From contig JAMSLZ010000002.1 of the NCBI GenBank assembly GCA_026027325.1, positions 3,286,001 through 3,350,000 on the forward strand: a stretch of DNA of 64,000 nucleotides, written 5' to 3'. Source of the stretch: Actinomucor elegans. Lineage: Eukaryota; Mucoromycota; Mucoromycetes; Mucorales; Mucoraceae. Of the stretch, positions 1 to 11,422 are shown one piece after another (the first letter of the stretch is position 1; each line of letters opens with the position of its first letter). Both the position numbers and the translations under genes were made by a program. The notes beneath the pieces are model-generated. The model did not search any database, had not been told where the DNA came from, and saw nothing but the letters and a program-made list of their open reading frames with translations.

Positions 1-2100
1 AAATAAGCAGAGCAGCAACCAAAGTAAGTGATGTCCAGTTCACGTACATAACAAATAGTGAAGAGGAATTGAAAGAGTTACTCTCAGTTTTTCTTATATA
101 GAGAGAGGGAAGTCAAATAATGGACTATAGGAAATGACTAATTCTTTTCGCTCTTCTCCTATTACCTTTCACGTTTCTCTTGCAGGTTACACTTCAAAAT
201 AGAACACTAGTATGAGCTGAAGCTAGTTTGTGACAATCATACGGCTAAGAGTTCTAATATCCTTCTACATTGAATCTCTCAGGGGAGTCTTCTGATTAGT
301 AAATTGCATCTGTTTGTTCATAGCAATTTCTTGACCGCTGAAAGAGTAATCCTGCTAAGTTTCACTACCCTTTGTGTAATCGATATAAATTACATTGTGT
401 ACCATAATACAGTAGTACAATCCAGGTTTTAAAAGATAATATGTCTGTTAACAGTGCCTTTATTGATTAGACGGTATCTCGAAATCCAGCAACATGCTAA
501 TGATTACTTTCTCATAGCTGACTTCACATCATTATAGTCATTATTTTTAAAATTTATATATACTTTTCTTTCATTTGACGGATTTTAATTATGGCATAAT
601 AATGATTGCTCGACCTAACTGCTCGATTAAACAATGTCATGTTGAATTCCAGAAGTTTATCAGACTCTCGATTTGTGAAACTATTGCACGGGATATGCTG
701 TGAAGCCTTCACAAGGCATAATTCAAAGCGAACTGTCTAGAAGTAGAAGAAAGTTTTAGTCGCTGCATGGCAGTTTGAATGAATCAATTGCGAATTGAAA
801 AACTTTTCATATCATAGAGAAGTGGTATAAACACTTTATAAGCAAACCAATTCAAACGCAGTTCTGGATATGTATATTTATATCTGCATTGCTTCTTCAT
901 GGTTGCACTGTTGGCTTCCAGAACAAAAAACGGCATGTGAATATGCCTCCTATGCTGTACCTATAAATTTAAACGATCCCTCGTAACAAAGCTAGATTGG
1001 CGCCTGTTGACTTTGATTCACTTAATAATTGAAGTACCATATAATACCATCTAAACTTATCTGCTCTTAGAAGAACGAGTTTTAGAGTTGAACCGAAAGG
1101 GAAATATTTTTCGTGCACTGGCGGATAGGCTCAATATTTTAAGACCCTACCATAGTGCATAAAAATGCTAAATCGCGAAACAGGTTTGTATGAAAATTTT
1201 CTTTTAAGATGTACAGACTATTACTAAAATAAAGCAAACAATATCTCTGCATAATATTATAGCTCTATATTAAGCAACCATCATCATAAAGTTTGTGAAA
1301 GTCAAAATTTTGAGCATGCGCAATCAACTTTTTTGGATCAATTGCTTGACAATTGACAAAGACCCGCTGTGAAAAGCTCAATACTAGAAAGTATTTGTTT
1401 AAGCACAAACATTCATAACTATATTTGGCTTTTATATTTATCTATTAATGACGTTTTATTGGTATCTTGGATCTAGTGTTGTTAATGGCTAATTCATCTA
1501 CTGATTAAACTAGTTTTTCATATTTTTTTGAATAAAACTTTATCTTTGCTCTCTAAATTATTTGTGTTGACATTATATTATTTATTTAATTGTCAAATGC
1601 TATTTGCCTATTATAACTATAACATTTTGCCATTTTTTATCGTCCTTACACGTAACAGTATGCCAAAAGATATTCTGCACTAATGCAAAAAGTTTTAAAG
1701 GTGTCTACAAAGCTCTGTTTTCTGGAAAAAAATATATGAGTATTACAACATACTGTCTATGTAATTATATCACATAACATTAACACTAACTATATTACTG
1801 CATTATCAGATATCCACAGACCTGTGCGTAACCTTTTACCTCTTAATTACATTTTTATATAAATCTACACCTCTTCTCACGACAGCATATCAAATTGTCG
1901 TGTGCAGAGATATATGTTTTATATTTGGTTCCAATAAATGTGTACAAAAGAATATATATGAGATAAAAGGATACCTTTTATTGTTTTCCATTTCATTTGA
2001 TATTTATAATTAATTGAAGGTAACACACAAGTCTGTGTGTACCTGACAAAATCAAAAAATCAAACAACTCACGTTAATAAAATAAAATACAAAAAGATAT
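1..2100. other. gene-poor AT-rich DNA
   Basis: I see no convincing exon, RNA gene or repeat here. Stop codons are dense in all frames and no codon-like stretch extends far. Confidence 0.6.
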
Positions 2101-2182
2101 TGCTGACTGTGAGATTCGAACTCACGCCTCTTGCGAGACTGCAACTTGAGTGCAGCGCCTTAGACCGCTCGGCCAAATCAGC
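2101..2182 (-). tRNA. tRNA-Leu (anticodon CAA)
   Basis: The minus strand folds as a class II tRNA of 82 nt including the discriminator A. The acceptor stem GCTGATT/AGTCAGC pairs with one G-U. The anticodon loop CTCAAGT gives CAA, reading UUG leucine codons. A long variable arm with a TCTCGCAAGAGG hairpin is typical of tRNA-Leu, and the T arm contains GTTCGAATC. There is no anticodon-loop intron. A run of T just downstream on the minus strand (plus-strand AAAAAG near 2091) fits a Pol III terminator. Confidence 0.97.
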
Positions 2183-4914
2183 TACTTGTTTTAGTAAATT
2201 AAAAAATATTATTTCAGAATTAAATTGTATAGTTTATATCACGTGATATATATATTATGATTGGCTTCGGTAAATCAAAACTTGTTCATCATCATTAAGG
2301 GCTGGGATCGGCACGAATAAATGAAAGGATCTAGAGAAATGCTTAAGAGTCTGAAATAAAATTGCGTTTTTCTACAATAAAAAATTTTTTTATCTAGAAA
2401 GAAAGAGGGAGATTTGATAAAACATAAGAATAGCAATACAAGAAATAAAGAAAGTGAATAAGAAAATTAACTTTTTGTCTGCACCTCTATTTACTGTAAA
2501 CGAAAGTTTCAGCCCAAAGTCAAATCGCGTTGAACCGACTACCTATTGTTATGTCAAATTTAGTCCGGTTCTGATTTAGCAGCGCCCAGTGTGATTCAGG
2601 GTTTATTCTAACATTAGTGCTACAAAAAAAATGTGTACAATTAGATTGTGTATAATCGGACCCTGTTGAGATGTTCGTAATTAGTTGGGTACGTGTTTAA
2701 TTAACGAGACAGAAAACAAAAGAGAGATTTATTCTATCACTGCCAGCCTTCTGTTATTAATGGGCTGGGTAGTGGTTACATAGAGTAAATATAACTAGTC
2801 ACGATTACACAAATTAACTATCCAGGTACACTTCTATTACTATTCTATGTAAAGTAGTTATGTCCACTGCGTCTGTTAGCAAATTGGAATCAAGAAAATG
2901 TTGTAAAAGTGGTAGATAGAGATTATATAGAAAGATAGAAAATACTTTTAAAGCTGTTGTGTACGTAGATAGAAAGAATATTATAATAGGAGAACAGAAT
3001 AATAATATCAAAACTGTGGTAAGTCTTATTATTTTAAGATTCAATTTTCGAATGATCTCCTTTTCTAATCAGCTAAGAGCTTGTCCTTTTATACTTTTCA
3101 GCTTGCTGCGGTTGACTAATGATACTGTGGGTATACGTAAGCTAGTAGCTTGTTGACTACGCAGCTCATAGTGACTTGCTGATACTCCAAGATAATGAGG
3201 TGATGGCCGACATACTGCGGTGCCAGATCGAACTGTAAATAAAGGTAAGCATTTTATCTCGGCATAACACTCGATTAGGGATCTGTTTTTTACTGCTATT
3301 CTTGTTTTATAATAAAGCATGATAATTAGACAGTTGTTCATATTCTGGATTTGGGCAATAATGAGTTACATATTCAAGTTATTCATAAAGATGGGAATGT
3401 GGCTATCAATGCCTATACAACCTCTTCTTTACTGATATAATCATGAGCGTTTACAACAAAAACTGTTGATAGTTTTTATTAGCAGATCAATAATTGATTC
3501 CCTGGTCAAAAGGTGATAAAATGCATCTCTTATATACTTTTTTACGATCGGTGCTAGATTCTAAATTCATATTACGATTTGCCAGGAACAAGATTGGACT
3601 GCATGTAATGAAGACCACGGATAATAACCAATTGAACGGACCAAGATTAGCGGCGAGGAGTGTCGGGATCATTATATTCAAAGGTAATAGTATTGGATGC
3701 ATATTTGGTGCGAGAGATAGTATTTATTAATTAGCGTCTATTTGCTCAGTGTTATATATAAATAGATATCTTCAACATAATCAAATACAGTCATTTCCCA
3801 TTTGGTTCTTGGTAATAATGTTTTAATACACTTCTGCAGCTATATATTAGGATATCTATATGATTTTATATCTGTACAGCATTCTCTTATTAATATAATC
3901 ATAAGCGTTCACAACAAAGAATAATAGGTATCTTTTTCGGCAAGTCCTCGCATCTTCTTTTAACTTTAGATTACATAAAATATACGGATACAACAAAACT
4001 TCAAGAACTTGGAGCTTCAGAGAAGAAGGAAGGATAGAGGAAAACTATACCTATTTTTTTTAGTTATACACTTCTGGAGCGACAATCTTGGTTCTTCTCT
4101 CTTAAGTAGAAAGCAAATGTCTTACATAATTAAGGAGCTTTTTTTCTACTTGACACTTTGTTTTTATACAATAAGTATTATTTATCATCTCCACTCTCAA
4201 GTTGCAGAGTCTTTTATTTATGTGGCCCTGTATTTATTCTCACTCTCTGGTTCTTAGAATTCTTACATCGGACAGTGCATTAGACTAAAAACAAAGAACA
4301 CCACAGGTGAAATTTTGGAACCATTAAACCTGAAACCAAAGATCAGCAACATCACTTTTTCAACTGGAAAAAAAGTAACAACGATAATGATTTATTGTTG
4401 TTGATTGTCGCTAGTCTTCAGTAGCGTCTTCTAGTAGTATCTTGTGAATATTAGTTTGGCATCTTCCAGCAGTTCCTGAAGTTTTGAAAGTTATATGGAA
4501 TACAAAATGATTTCTATTACAAAAGAGACTACAACAATTCGATCACGCTGAATGTGCGGTTTGTTTATTAATAATGTAAAAAAAACACCCAGATCTCTAA
4601 TCGCACAGTTTGAGATCTATTAAATATTGTATTATCATTGAATGCCAGATTAGATGAGCTGAGGTCTTGAATGTGTGTAATGTTTGTATCTTGACATCGC
4701 ATAGTATCGTCTAGATACACGCTCACTTTAAAGATTATATGTTAATTATCTAGCAAAACCGTCAAGCTTACTAGATAGTGTTGCTATATTTATGCCTAAC
4801 ATTAAAAAAGTCATAAGTCTGTTCTATAATTCAATGTTACTGCAAGGATGCAGACAAGAAATCAGTGAAATCAACTGCTACTCTGTAAAAAGAAAATTCA
4901 ACTATACATTTATA
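2183..4914. other. gene-poor DNA, no supported gene
   Basis: Only short ORFs lie here. The longest plausible one (3523-3730, plus) encodes about 69 aa without any recognisable feature. An imperfect direct repeat of about 35 bp around TATAATCATRAGCGTTYACA occurs near 3430 and 3893, but I cannot assign it to an element. Confidence 0.5.
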
Positions 4915-5457
4915 TGGGCTACCACGACTACCAACTTCGTGGGCATTCACACATCGGGCTACACCATCCATAGTGGTGATCTACCAATATGTCCCCGGCC
5001 GGACGTCCCCCGGGAGAATCTTGACCAGATACATATCAGCCTAACAGGGTTCTAATGTTGGTCCCTTAGTTTGACTACCGTTCTGAAGTTGCTTCGTAGA
5101 AGCCTTCAGGCTATACATTTCTGCGTCGGATACCAGTGCAGGTGTTAAACGGTTAAAGATATGCACATACAAATGCACGCAAATTAACTAGGTTCAAGGG
5201 CTACCACGACTACCAACTTCGTGGGCATTCACACATCGGGCTACACCATTCACAGTGGTGATCTACCAATATGTCCCCGGCCGGACGTCCCCCGGGAGAA
5301 TCTTGACCAGATACATATCAGCCTAACAGGGTTCTAACGTTGGTCCCTTAGTTTGACTACCGTTCTGAAGCTGCTTCGTAGAAGCCTTCAGGCTATACAT
5401 TTCTGCGTCGGATACCAGTGCAGGTGTTAAACGGTTAAAGATATGCACATGAACCCA
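4915..5457. repeat. structured repeat dimer 1 (two ~254 bp units)
   Basis: Two near-identical units lie at 4916-5169 and 5198-5450, joined by a 28 bp linker ending GGTTCAA. Each unit is GC-richer than its surroundings and rich in short inverted repeats: CCACGA/TCGTGG, CACCA/TGGTG, CCCGG/CCGGG, CTGAAG/CTTCAG and CTGC/GCAG. The dimer begins TGGG and ends CCCA, with TATA on both outer sides, which could be a 4 bp target duplication or chance. A 46-codon plus frame and a roughly 40-codon minus frame stay open in the copies, but neither has a recognisable protein signature. It could be a mobile-element fragment (LTR-like TG...CA ends) or a structured RNA locus. Confidence 0.85.
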
Positions 5458-5668
5458 TATATTCAAAGTCAGAGAATGCAATTGATAAAACGTCTTTCTT
5501 GCTTGCAATCTTGCTTCAAGATGCACTTCCCTTTAAGCTTCCTAAGCCAAAGAACAATGAATGATGATTTAATAAATAGCAAGAGTTAAAATTATGTAAA
5601 TGATACCTTCGAGTGCTGCACCAACCGTCAAGGAAATCGTTGCTCAGATAATGAGTATTACATTTGTA

Positions 5669-6209
5669 TGGGCTACCACGACTACCAACTTCGTGGGCAT
5701 TCACACATCGGGCTACACCATCCATAGTGGTGATCTACCAATATGTCCTCGGCCGGACGTCCCCCGGGAGAATCTTGACCAGATACATATCAGCCTAACA
5801 GGGTTCTAATGTTGGTCCCTTAGTTTGACTACCGTTCCGAAGCTGCTTCATAGAAGCCTTCAGGCTATACATTTCTGCGTCGGATACCAGTGCAGGTGTT
5901 AAACGGTTAAAGATATGCACATACAAATGCACAAATTGACTAGGTTCAAGGGCTACCACGACTACCAACTTCGTGGGCATTCACACATCGGGCTACACCA
6001 TTCACAGTGGTGATCTACCAATATGTCCTCGGCCGGACGTCCCCCGAGAGAATCTTGACCAGATACATATCAGCCTAACAGGGTTCTAATGTTGGTCCCT
6101 TAGTTTGACTACCGTTCTGAAGTTGCTTCGTAGAAGCCTTCAGGCTATACATTTCTGCGTCGGATACCAGTGCAGGTGTTAAACGGTTAAAGATATGCAC
6201 ATGAACCCA
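5669..6209. repeat. structured repeat dimer 2 (two ~254 bp units)
   Basis: This is the second dimer of the same unit, with copies at 5670-5922 and 5950-6202, the same linker type and the same TGGG...CCCA ends. First units of both dimers share CATCCATAG in one hairpin loop, and second units share CATTCACAG, so a pre-existing dimer appears to have been duplicated as a block. Both copies of dimer 2 have TGTCCTCGG where dimer 1 has TGTCCCCGG, so each dimer has changed or been homogenised since. The 211 bp between the dimers and the outer flanks do not match one another. Confidence 0.85.
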
Positions 6210-7047
6210 AATACTCGAAACCAAAAAACAAGATTTCTGATTGCTTTTAAAAAATAGAGTGATGAGATGGTGGTTCAGCAAAGAACAGGATGCGAGCTGT
6301 TAATGTTAAGCATTACCTTGAAATAGTAAGCAAATTTAGGAAACGGCCCTACATGGATGTAACAACTGGCAATTGACTGATGCATGAAAACATTATTTCA
6401 TGTTAATAAATTGACCAAACCTTACAAAAATAAAGATTTCCTACAAAAAGTCGTGCTGGTCTCAATCAAGTAAAAAAAAAAAAAAATACAGTATATAGCC
6501 AAAATTTATACCTGATTATGACTAGGTTTCGGAAAGCGAAATATGGTTCATGCAACTATTTTTATTGGAGAACAAGCAATTGAGGTATTTGTCTTTTTAT
6601 AAGCAATACAAAAGAAAAATGTAAATTAGAGTTTGCTAAAAAAAAATAAAATGAAAAAAAAATTCTCAAATTTAAACGCTGTATCTAACAATGTAAAAAT
6701 GGAGCAACAGTTTGTATTGGTATGTTATGTTTTCGTGGAATTATAAGATGATAAATTGATTTTTAGCTCCTGTTTATCAATGAATCAAATTTGAGCTCGA
6801 CAATGTTATATGATATTAAGCAGGTGAAGTTGTATATTTAAAACATGTTCTTATTTGAGGCTTTTCTTCAATTCTCTCCAAAATACAGTCAATTTCACTA
6901 GCTAATCAACAGCATGAATGGGGATCCTACTTAAAGTACGAGGATATAAGCCTTTCGTGACTCGTTTTATTTCAATCAAAGTCACCCAGGGGACCTTCGC
7001 ATTAGCAAGTGCTAATTCCTCTACGTTTTATTCACAAAGAATTTGAC
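6210..7047. other. intergenic DNA upstream of the SUV3-like gene
   Basis: This is AT-rich DNA with a short poly-A run near 6472-6486. I see no exon. The last part presumably holds the helicase promoter, but no clear TATA box stands out. Confidence 0.5.
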
Positions 7048-9610
7048 ATGTTGAGACTTGTACCATTAAGACAGCATGTCCTCTGCATAGTTCGAGGAAG
7101 CTATGCGCCCATTTCTCGACCCTTTTCAACTGTTACCCCCTGTTTGCGAAATCCTAGTGCCTTTCGACGACCTGCTACCAAATACTCAAGAAGTCCTGTA
7201 AGCGCAGCCTTCTTAGACTTGATCAGTAAACCTCCAAAGAGAGATCTTAAGTGGTTTGAACGAAGTACGTTCATTTTATGAGAAATAAAACGTCAATCGC
7301 TTTACTGACTTTATAATTCCTTGTTAGATCTAAAGCAAAAGCTTCACCAGTTTTCTTCCAATCCAGAAGTTCGACGTAAATCGAAAAATCTTGGACTCAA
7401 AGGCAAGCTATATCTTGACCTTTCTAATAGTTTCACCAAGGCTGCCTTAGCAGGTAATGTGCCTCGGATAACAGCTAAACAATTGCTCGACTCATTCAAT
7501 GAGGATAACGGACATGGTAAGTAAAACAGGAGACAAATAGCATGATTGATTGACACTGTTGGGACCAATAGAATACATTGACAAAACATTGCTGTCAGCA
7601 TTCTACACTTATGTCGAGCCTCATTTACCCGAAGATATGGTAGACAAGTTTAATTCGCTCAGAAAGATCAGTGATTTGCGATTTCCTAGTGAATGGTTTC
7701 CAGATGCCAGACAAATGCAGAGGTAAAGGCTCATTTCTGAAAACCTCAGAGTTAAAACTAAACAAGTGTTTATAGAAAAATAATACTGCACGTGGGACCA
7801 ACAAATAGTGGAAAAACCTATCGAGCACTTAAGCGGTTAGAGGAAGCAGAGTCTGGTATTTACTGTGGTCCATTGCGTTTGCTAGCACATGAGATTTTCG
7901 AAAAGATGAACGAAAAGGGAATCGCATGTAACTTATTGACTGGGGAAGAGAGAAGAGAAGTGGCGTTGCATGCTCCACTTACAAGTTCGACAGTAGAAAT
8001 GGCATCCTTGGGGAAAACGCTGGATGTAGCAGTTATTGATGAAATTCAAATGATCGCAGATGAGGATCGTGGCTGGGCTTGGACTCAAGCTTTGCTAGGC
8101 TTAAAGGCAAAGGAGATCCATCTCTGTGGTGAAGCGTCAGCTGTACCACTTGTCAAAAAGATTTGCGAAACACTAGACGAAGAAGTCATTGTCAATGAAT
8201 ATACGCGTTTAACACCTTTTGAAGTGGATGATACATCGTTGATGAACGATTTGAGCAAGATAAAGAAGGGCGACTGTGTAGTTGCATTTTCTCGTAATGA
8301 AATCTTTCAATTGAAGGAGAAAATCGAAGCGCAAACTGGCTTGCGATGTGCTGTAGCTTACGGTGGACTTCCTCCAGGTATGTACTATTCCAGTCAACCT
8401 TGGATATTTTTGTTGATATTTGTTTTACAGAAACGCGTGCACTCCAAGCAAAGGCCTTTAATGATCCAGAAAGTGGATTTGACGTTTTGGTGGCTTCTGA
8501 TGCTGTTGGTATGGGTTTAAACTTGTAAGTATAGAATACAACCTTGAGGAACCTGTAACAGTATCTAATAGTTTTCTCCAGAAATATTAAGCGTATTGTG
8601 TTCACAACAGTAGAAAAGTTTGATGGAAAAAACTTTCGCTATGTAAGTATTCCTCAGCTTAAACAAATTGCTGGTCGTGCAGGTAGATTCGGAACAGCCT
8701 ATAACGAAGGAGAAGTAACTACGTAGGTTTCATTATGCATTTACAAGGTATCCGATTAACATATGAAGAATATAGTTTGATGCCTGGCGATCTTGATTAC
8801 GTTAAAGAGTGTGTTATTGCACCTATAATTCCTCTTGAGGTAACAATGACCTTTTTTTTTTTAACTTATATAACGCCTAACTATGATGATTTAGATGGCA
8901 GGACTTCAGCCAACTGTTGATATTTTGGAGCTATTCGCTTTACAGATGCCCAATGAAAAATTCTCTGGGTTACTGGTAAGTGCATTATTATGCTAAAAAA
9001 AAACTCAATCTAAACTCTTTATAGCAAAAATTCGAAGACCTCGCTTCTTTAAATGGTGATTATTTCTTGTGCAACTATAGAGATCAAAAGGTAATGCCGA
9101 GACATTGGTAACCATCCAATCTACTAACAGCTTTTGCTAGACAATTGCCGAGAAACTTGAGCATATTCAACTACCATTAAGAGATAGATACCAATTTGTT
9201 ACAGCACCTGTAAGCATTAGAAACGAATCTTCAATGAAAATGATCGAACATTTGGCCAAAAAGTTCAGCGATAACGAGACATGTACTTTGGATGATGTAA
9301 TTATGTTACCTAACGCTCCACCAACTACGGCTGCACAACTAGGCGATCTGGAAAGCAATCATAAGAACATTATGCTTTATATGTGGCTCAGGTAAAGTGT
9401 CTTTATTTTGATAGTATTGTTACTAATATCTTGAGCAGTCTTCGATACCCAGAAACATTTACTACTACACAAGATCATGCTTTAGAAGTCAAAACTCGCT
9501 GTGAAGTCATGATTGACGATGTATTAAAGAATACAGATTTCGGAAGAAACAGAAGATCTACCGGCAATAAGAAAAAGAAGTCCAAGTCCAAAACTTCTCA
9601 AACCAAATAA
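7048..9610 (+). CDS. SUV3: SUV3-type mitochondrial ATP-dependent RNA helicase
   Basis: The model has 11 exons and 675 aa: 7048-7264, 7328-7516, 7572-7722, 7776-8377, 8431-8524, 8582-8722, 8776-8839, 8895-8975, 9025-9090, 9141-9391, 9439-9610. The ATG chosen begins an Arg/Ser-rich stretch ([11 protein letters not shown]) resembling a mitochondrial presequence. Walker A is GPTNSGKT (about residues 192-199), the DEXH-type motif is VIDEIQ (about 272), and AGRAGRFGT is the SUV3 motif VI. The C-terminal half shows family segments such as [14 protein letters not shown] and [12 protein letters not shown], and the tail is Lys/Ser-rich. SUV3 unwinds RNA in mitochondrial RNA turnover. An apparent stop after EVTT is resolved by a 53 nt intron (8723-8775), which joins EVTT to [12 protein letters not shown] as in SUV3 proteins. 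Confidence 0.93.
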
Positions 9611-9885
9611 CCATTTTGTCATAGTGCTGTAGTACAGCAAACTCATTGTAGAAACCTACCTATAGAATGTACATTCCTCTCCTCATTAAAAAAAATCGTA
9701 TCAGAATAAGTTTTTAACTATATAGAACTTGATTATGATAATACATCATTTTGTTTAGTAGCCGATTCGTGAAACAAAGCCCAATCAAGTTTGGTCAGTG
9801 TATCGTTTTTGACTATAAGCAGACTTAGTGCTGTCATTCTCTTTTATAACGTCATGGTGATCTTATATTAAAAATTTTTTTTTTT

Positions 9886-9894
9886 ATATATAAA
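9886..9894 (+). promoter_or_regulatory. TATA box of the 65-aa gene
   Basis: TATATAAAG lies about 70 bp upstream of the ATG at 9965 in otherwise gene-free DNA (9611-9964), a normal fungal TATA distance. Confidence 0.5.
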
Positions 9895-9964
9895 GAAGAG
9901 ATAAACGCTGATTCTGTTCTCCACTCATTTTAACTTATCTTAAAAACCAAATCAATTATAACAC

Positions 9965-10162
9965 ATGGGATCTATCTTTTCTTGCTTGAGCGGCATCGTT
10001 AGCTCAATTGCCTCGTTGTTTTCTGGCCTTATCAGTGGTGTTGCTGGTCTCTTACATTCTATCGTTTCTGCTATCACCCGCTGTATTACTGGTATTTTCA
10101 ACTCCATTGGTAGATGTTTGTCCTGTGGTGGAGGAGGGCGTCGAAGACGAGCCAGGGTCTAA
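9965..10162 (+). CDS. small membrane-associated protein with acylation motif
   Basis: This intronless ORF encodes 65 aa. The N terminus MGSIFSC fits the N-myristoylation pattern (Gly2, Ser6) with Cys7 as a possible palmitoylation site. The middle is a run of small and hydrophobic residues (Ile, Ser, Ala, Gly, Leu) suggesting an amphipathic or membrane-lying helix. The end is LSCGGGGRRRRARV, with Cys near a poly-basic tail. A TATA box and an AT-rich leader precede it, and an AT-rich 3' region follows. From memory, very short fungal proteins with MG...C starts and a Cys/Gly/Arg tail are common and uncharacterised. I infer a peripheral membrane peptide and do not know its function. Confidence 0.65.
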   Translation: MGSIFSCLSGIVSSIASLFSGLISGVAGLLHSIVSAITRCITGIFNSIGRCLSCGGGGRRRRARV

Positions 10163-11422
10163 TCAAAGATGAATCACTCAAAAGAGTGATACTCAAAAAC
10201 TTTTTTTCTCTCTCTGTATAATTAGCCATCTTATGTATATATCATACACTTACTATTAACTGTGTTATTACGCTCTATTTAAATTTATATATAATAAATC
10301 AAAAATCACTCTACTCTATTATTCGATTTACTAAGTGATATAAGCAATAAAATACGCTCTCTTTTTTTCTCTTTAAATATGGTTCTTTACGGGTATTTTT
10401 GAAGTTCTGATAGAAAGATGTAACTGCTTATTCTGAACCATGAATATTACTAATCCAAATGGTGATATTGGAGCAAAGATGGCCTCACGTTCTGGGAATT
10501 GAAATATCAAGTGCTTCAGTTGGGTTCCAAATATGAATCAGTTCATTGGGCAACGAAGGTTGAAACTAATCGATCCATGGTGCCCTTGACGAAAATCTTG
10601 AAACAACTACACCTATATTAATACAAAACCAAGTTACAGTTTCGAAAGCGGCACTCTTTTTTTTTGACGAACACATTTTTATAACTATAATATAATAGTA
10701 GATCGTTTTAACCAACTCCAACCTTACATCAATTTTTCTTTCGTCTCTAAAGGGAAATGTTTATAATTTCCAACATTTGAAAGAAAGCCATTATGTATTT
10801 AAACACAACTATTCCCTTGTAGCTTCGTACATCTTGACATTGATTTTTTTGGACAATTATACCGCGTTGTTGGAAATTGACTTGGCGCAGATGGCAAACC
10901 TCGGTCGATTTCGGTTTGATGTCGCGTTTGCATAGTAGCCCATGTCCAGAATGAGGTATTGCATTTGTCATGAGCGAGTTTTGATTCCTATGCAATAAAA
11001 GTATTGATCCAATTTTGTTAATCTGTAGTCTTCCATTAGTCAACAATGGCTATTTTCATATATTATTTGATATAGTAATTGATATACTAAGACGCGTCCA
11101 AGGACAAGTAATAAACACTATTGCCTTTGTATTCATTTTCATTACACACAATCAGCTCTTTAAAAATATAGTAATCATGTCCAAAATCAAATAGACACAA
11201 AACCCGGTAATCATCTGGTGACACCAATGCTCCGGACTTTTTTTTTGTTGTTGAAAAAACCCGGGACAATGGTAAGCAGACTATAGGATAGCATTAATAT
11301 CAGCGTGTATACCTGCAACCATATTTTGATCTTTTTTCTCTTTTAAACTTTGAAAATACACTATAAAAAGACACAAAAACAAACTTGTTTAGACTCTACT
11401 ATTCTTCTCTCAAAACTAACTG
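10163..11422. other. intergenic DNA with possible decayed coding fragments
   Basis: Two codon-like stretches lack a credible gene structure. A plus-strand stretch without a start (10466-10621) contains WSKDGLTFWELKYQ. A minus-strand ORF at 10747-11046 contains CKRDIKPKSTEVCHLRQ. Neither has a family signature I recognise. They may be remnants of a mobile element. Confidence 0.35.
11361..11370 (+). promoter_or_regulatory. TATA box of the PAS kinase gene
   Basis: CTATAAAAAG lies about 60 bp upstream of the chosen ATG at 11423. Confidence 0.5.

Noticed and set aside
3487..3730. Overlapping ORFs on both strands near 3.6 kb
   Set aside because: Each is about 70-78 codons, with no recognisable motif and no supporting gene structure.
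4915..6209. Hammerhead, hairpin or HDV-like ribozyme in the structured repeats
   Set aside because: I looked for the CTGATGA/GAAA core and the other conserved cores on both strands and found none. Hairpins alone do not support a ribozyme.
4915..6209. CRISPR array
   Set aside because: Only four long copies in two dimers, with no short repeat-spacer pattern, in a eukaryotic genome.
8192..8605. 137-codon minus-strand ORF inside the SUV3-like gene
   Set aside because: It is a shadow of the helicase exons and spans their introns.
8700..8760. Premature stop (TAG) in the SUV3-like gene, suggesting a pseudogene, or a 25 nt intron
   Set aside because: A 53 nt intron (8723-8775, gtaggt...tatag with an internal attaac) restores the frame and gives the conserved EVTT-x-MPGDL sequence.
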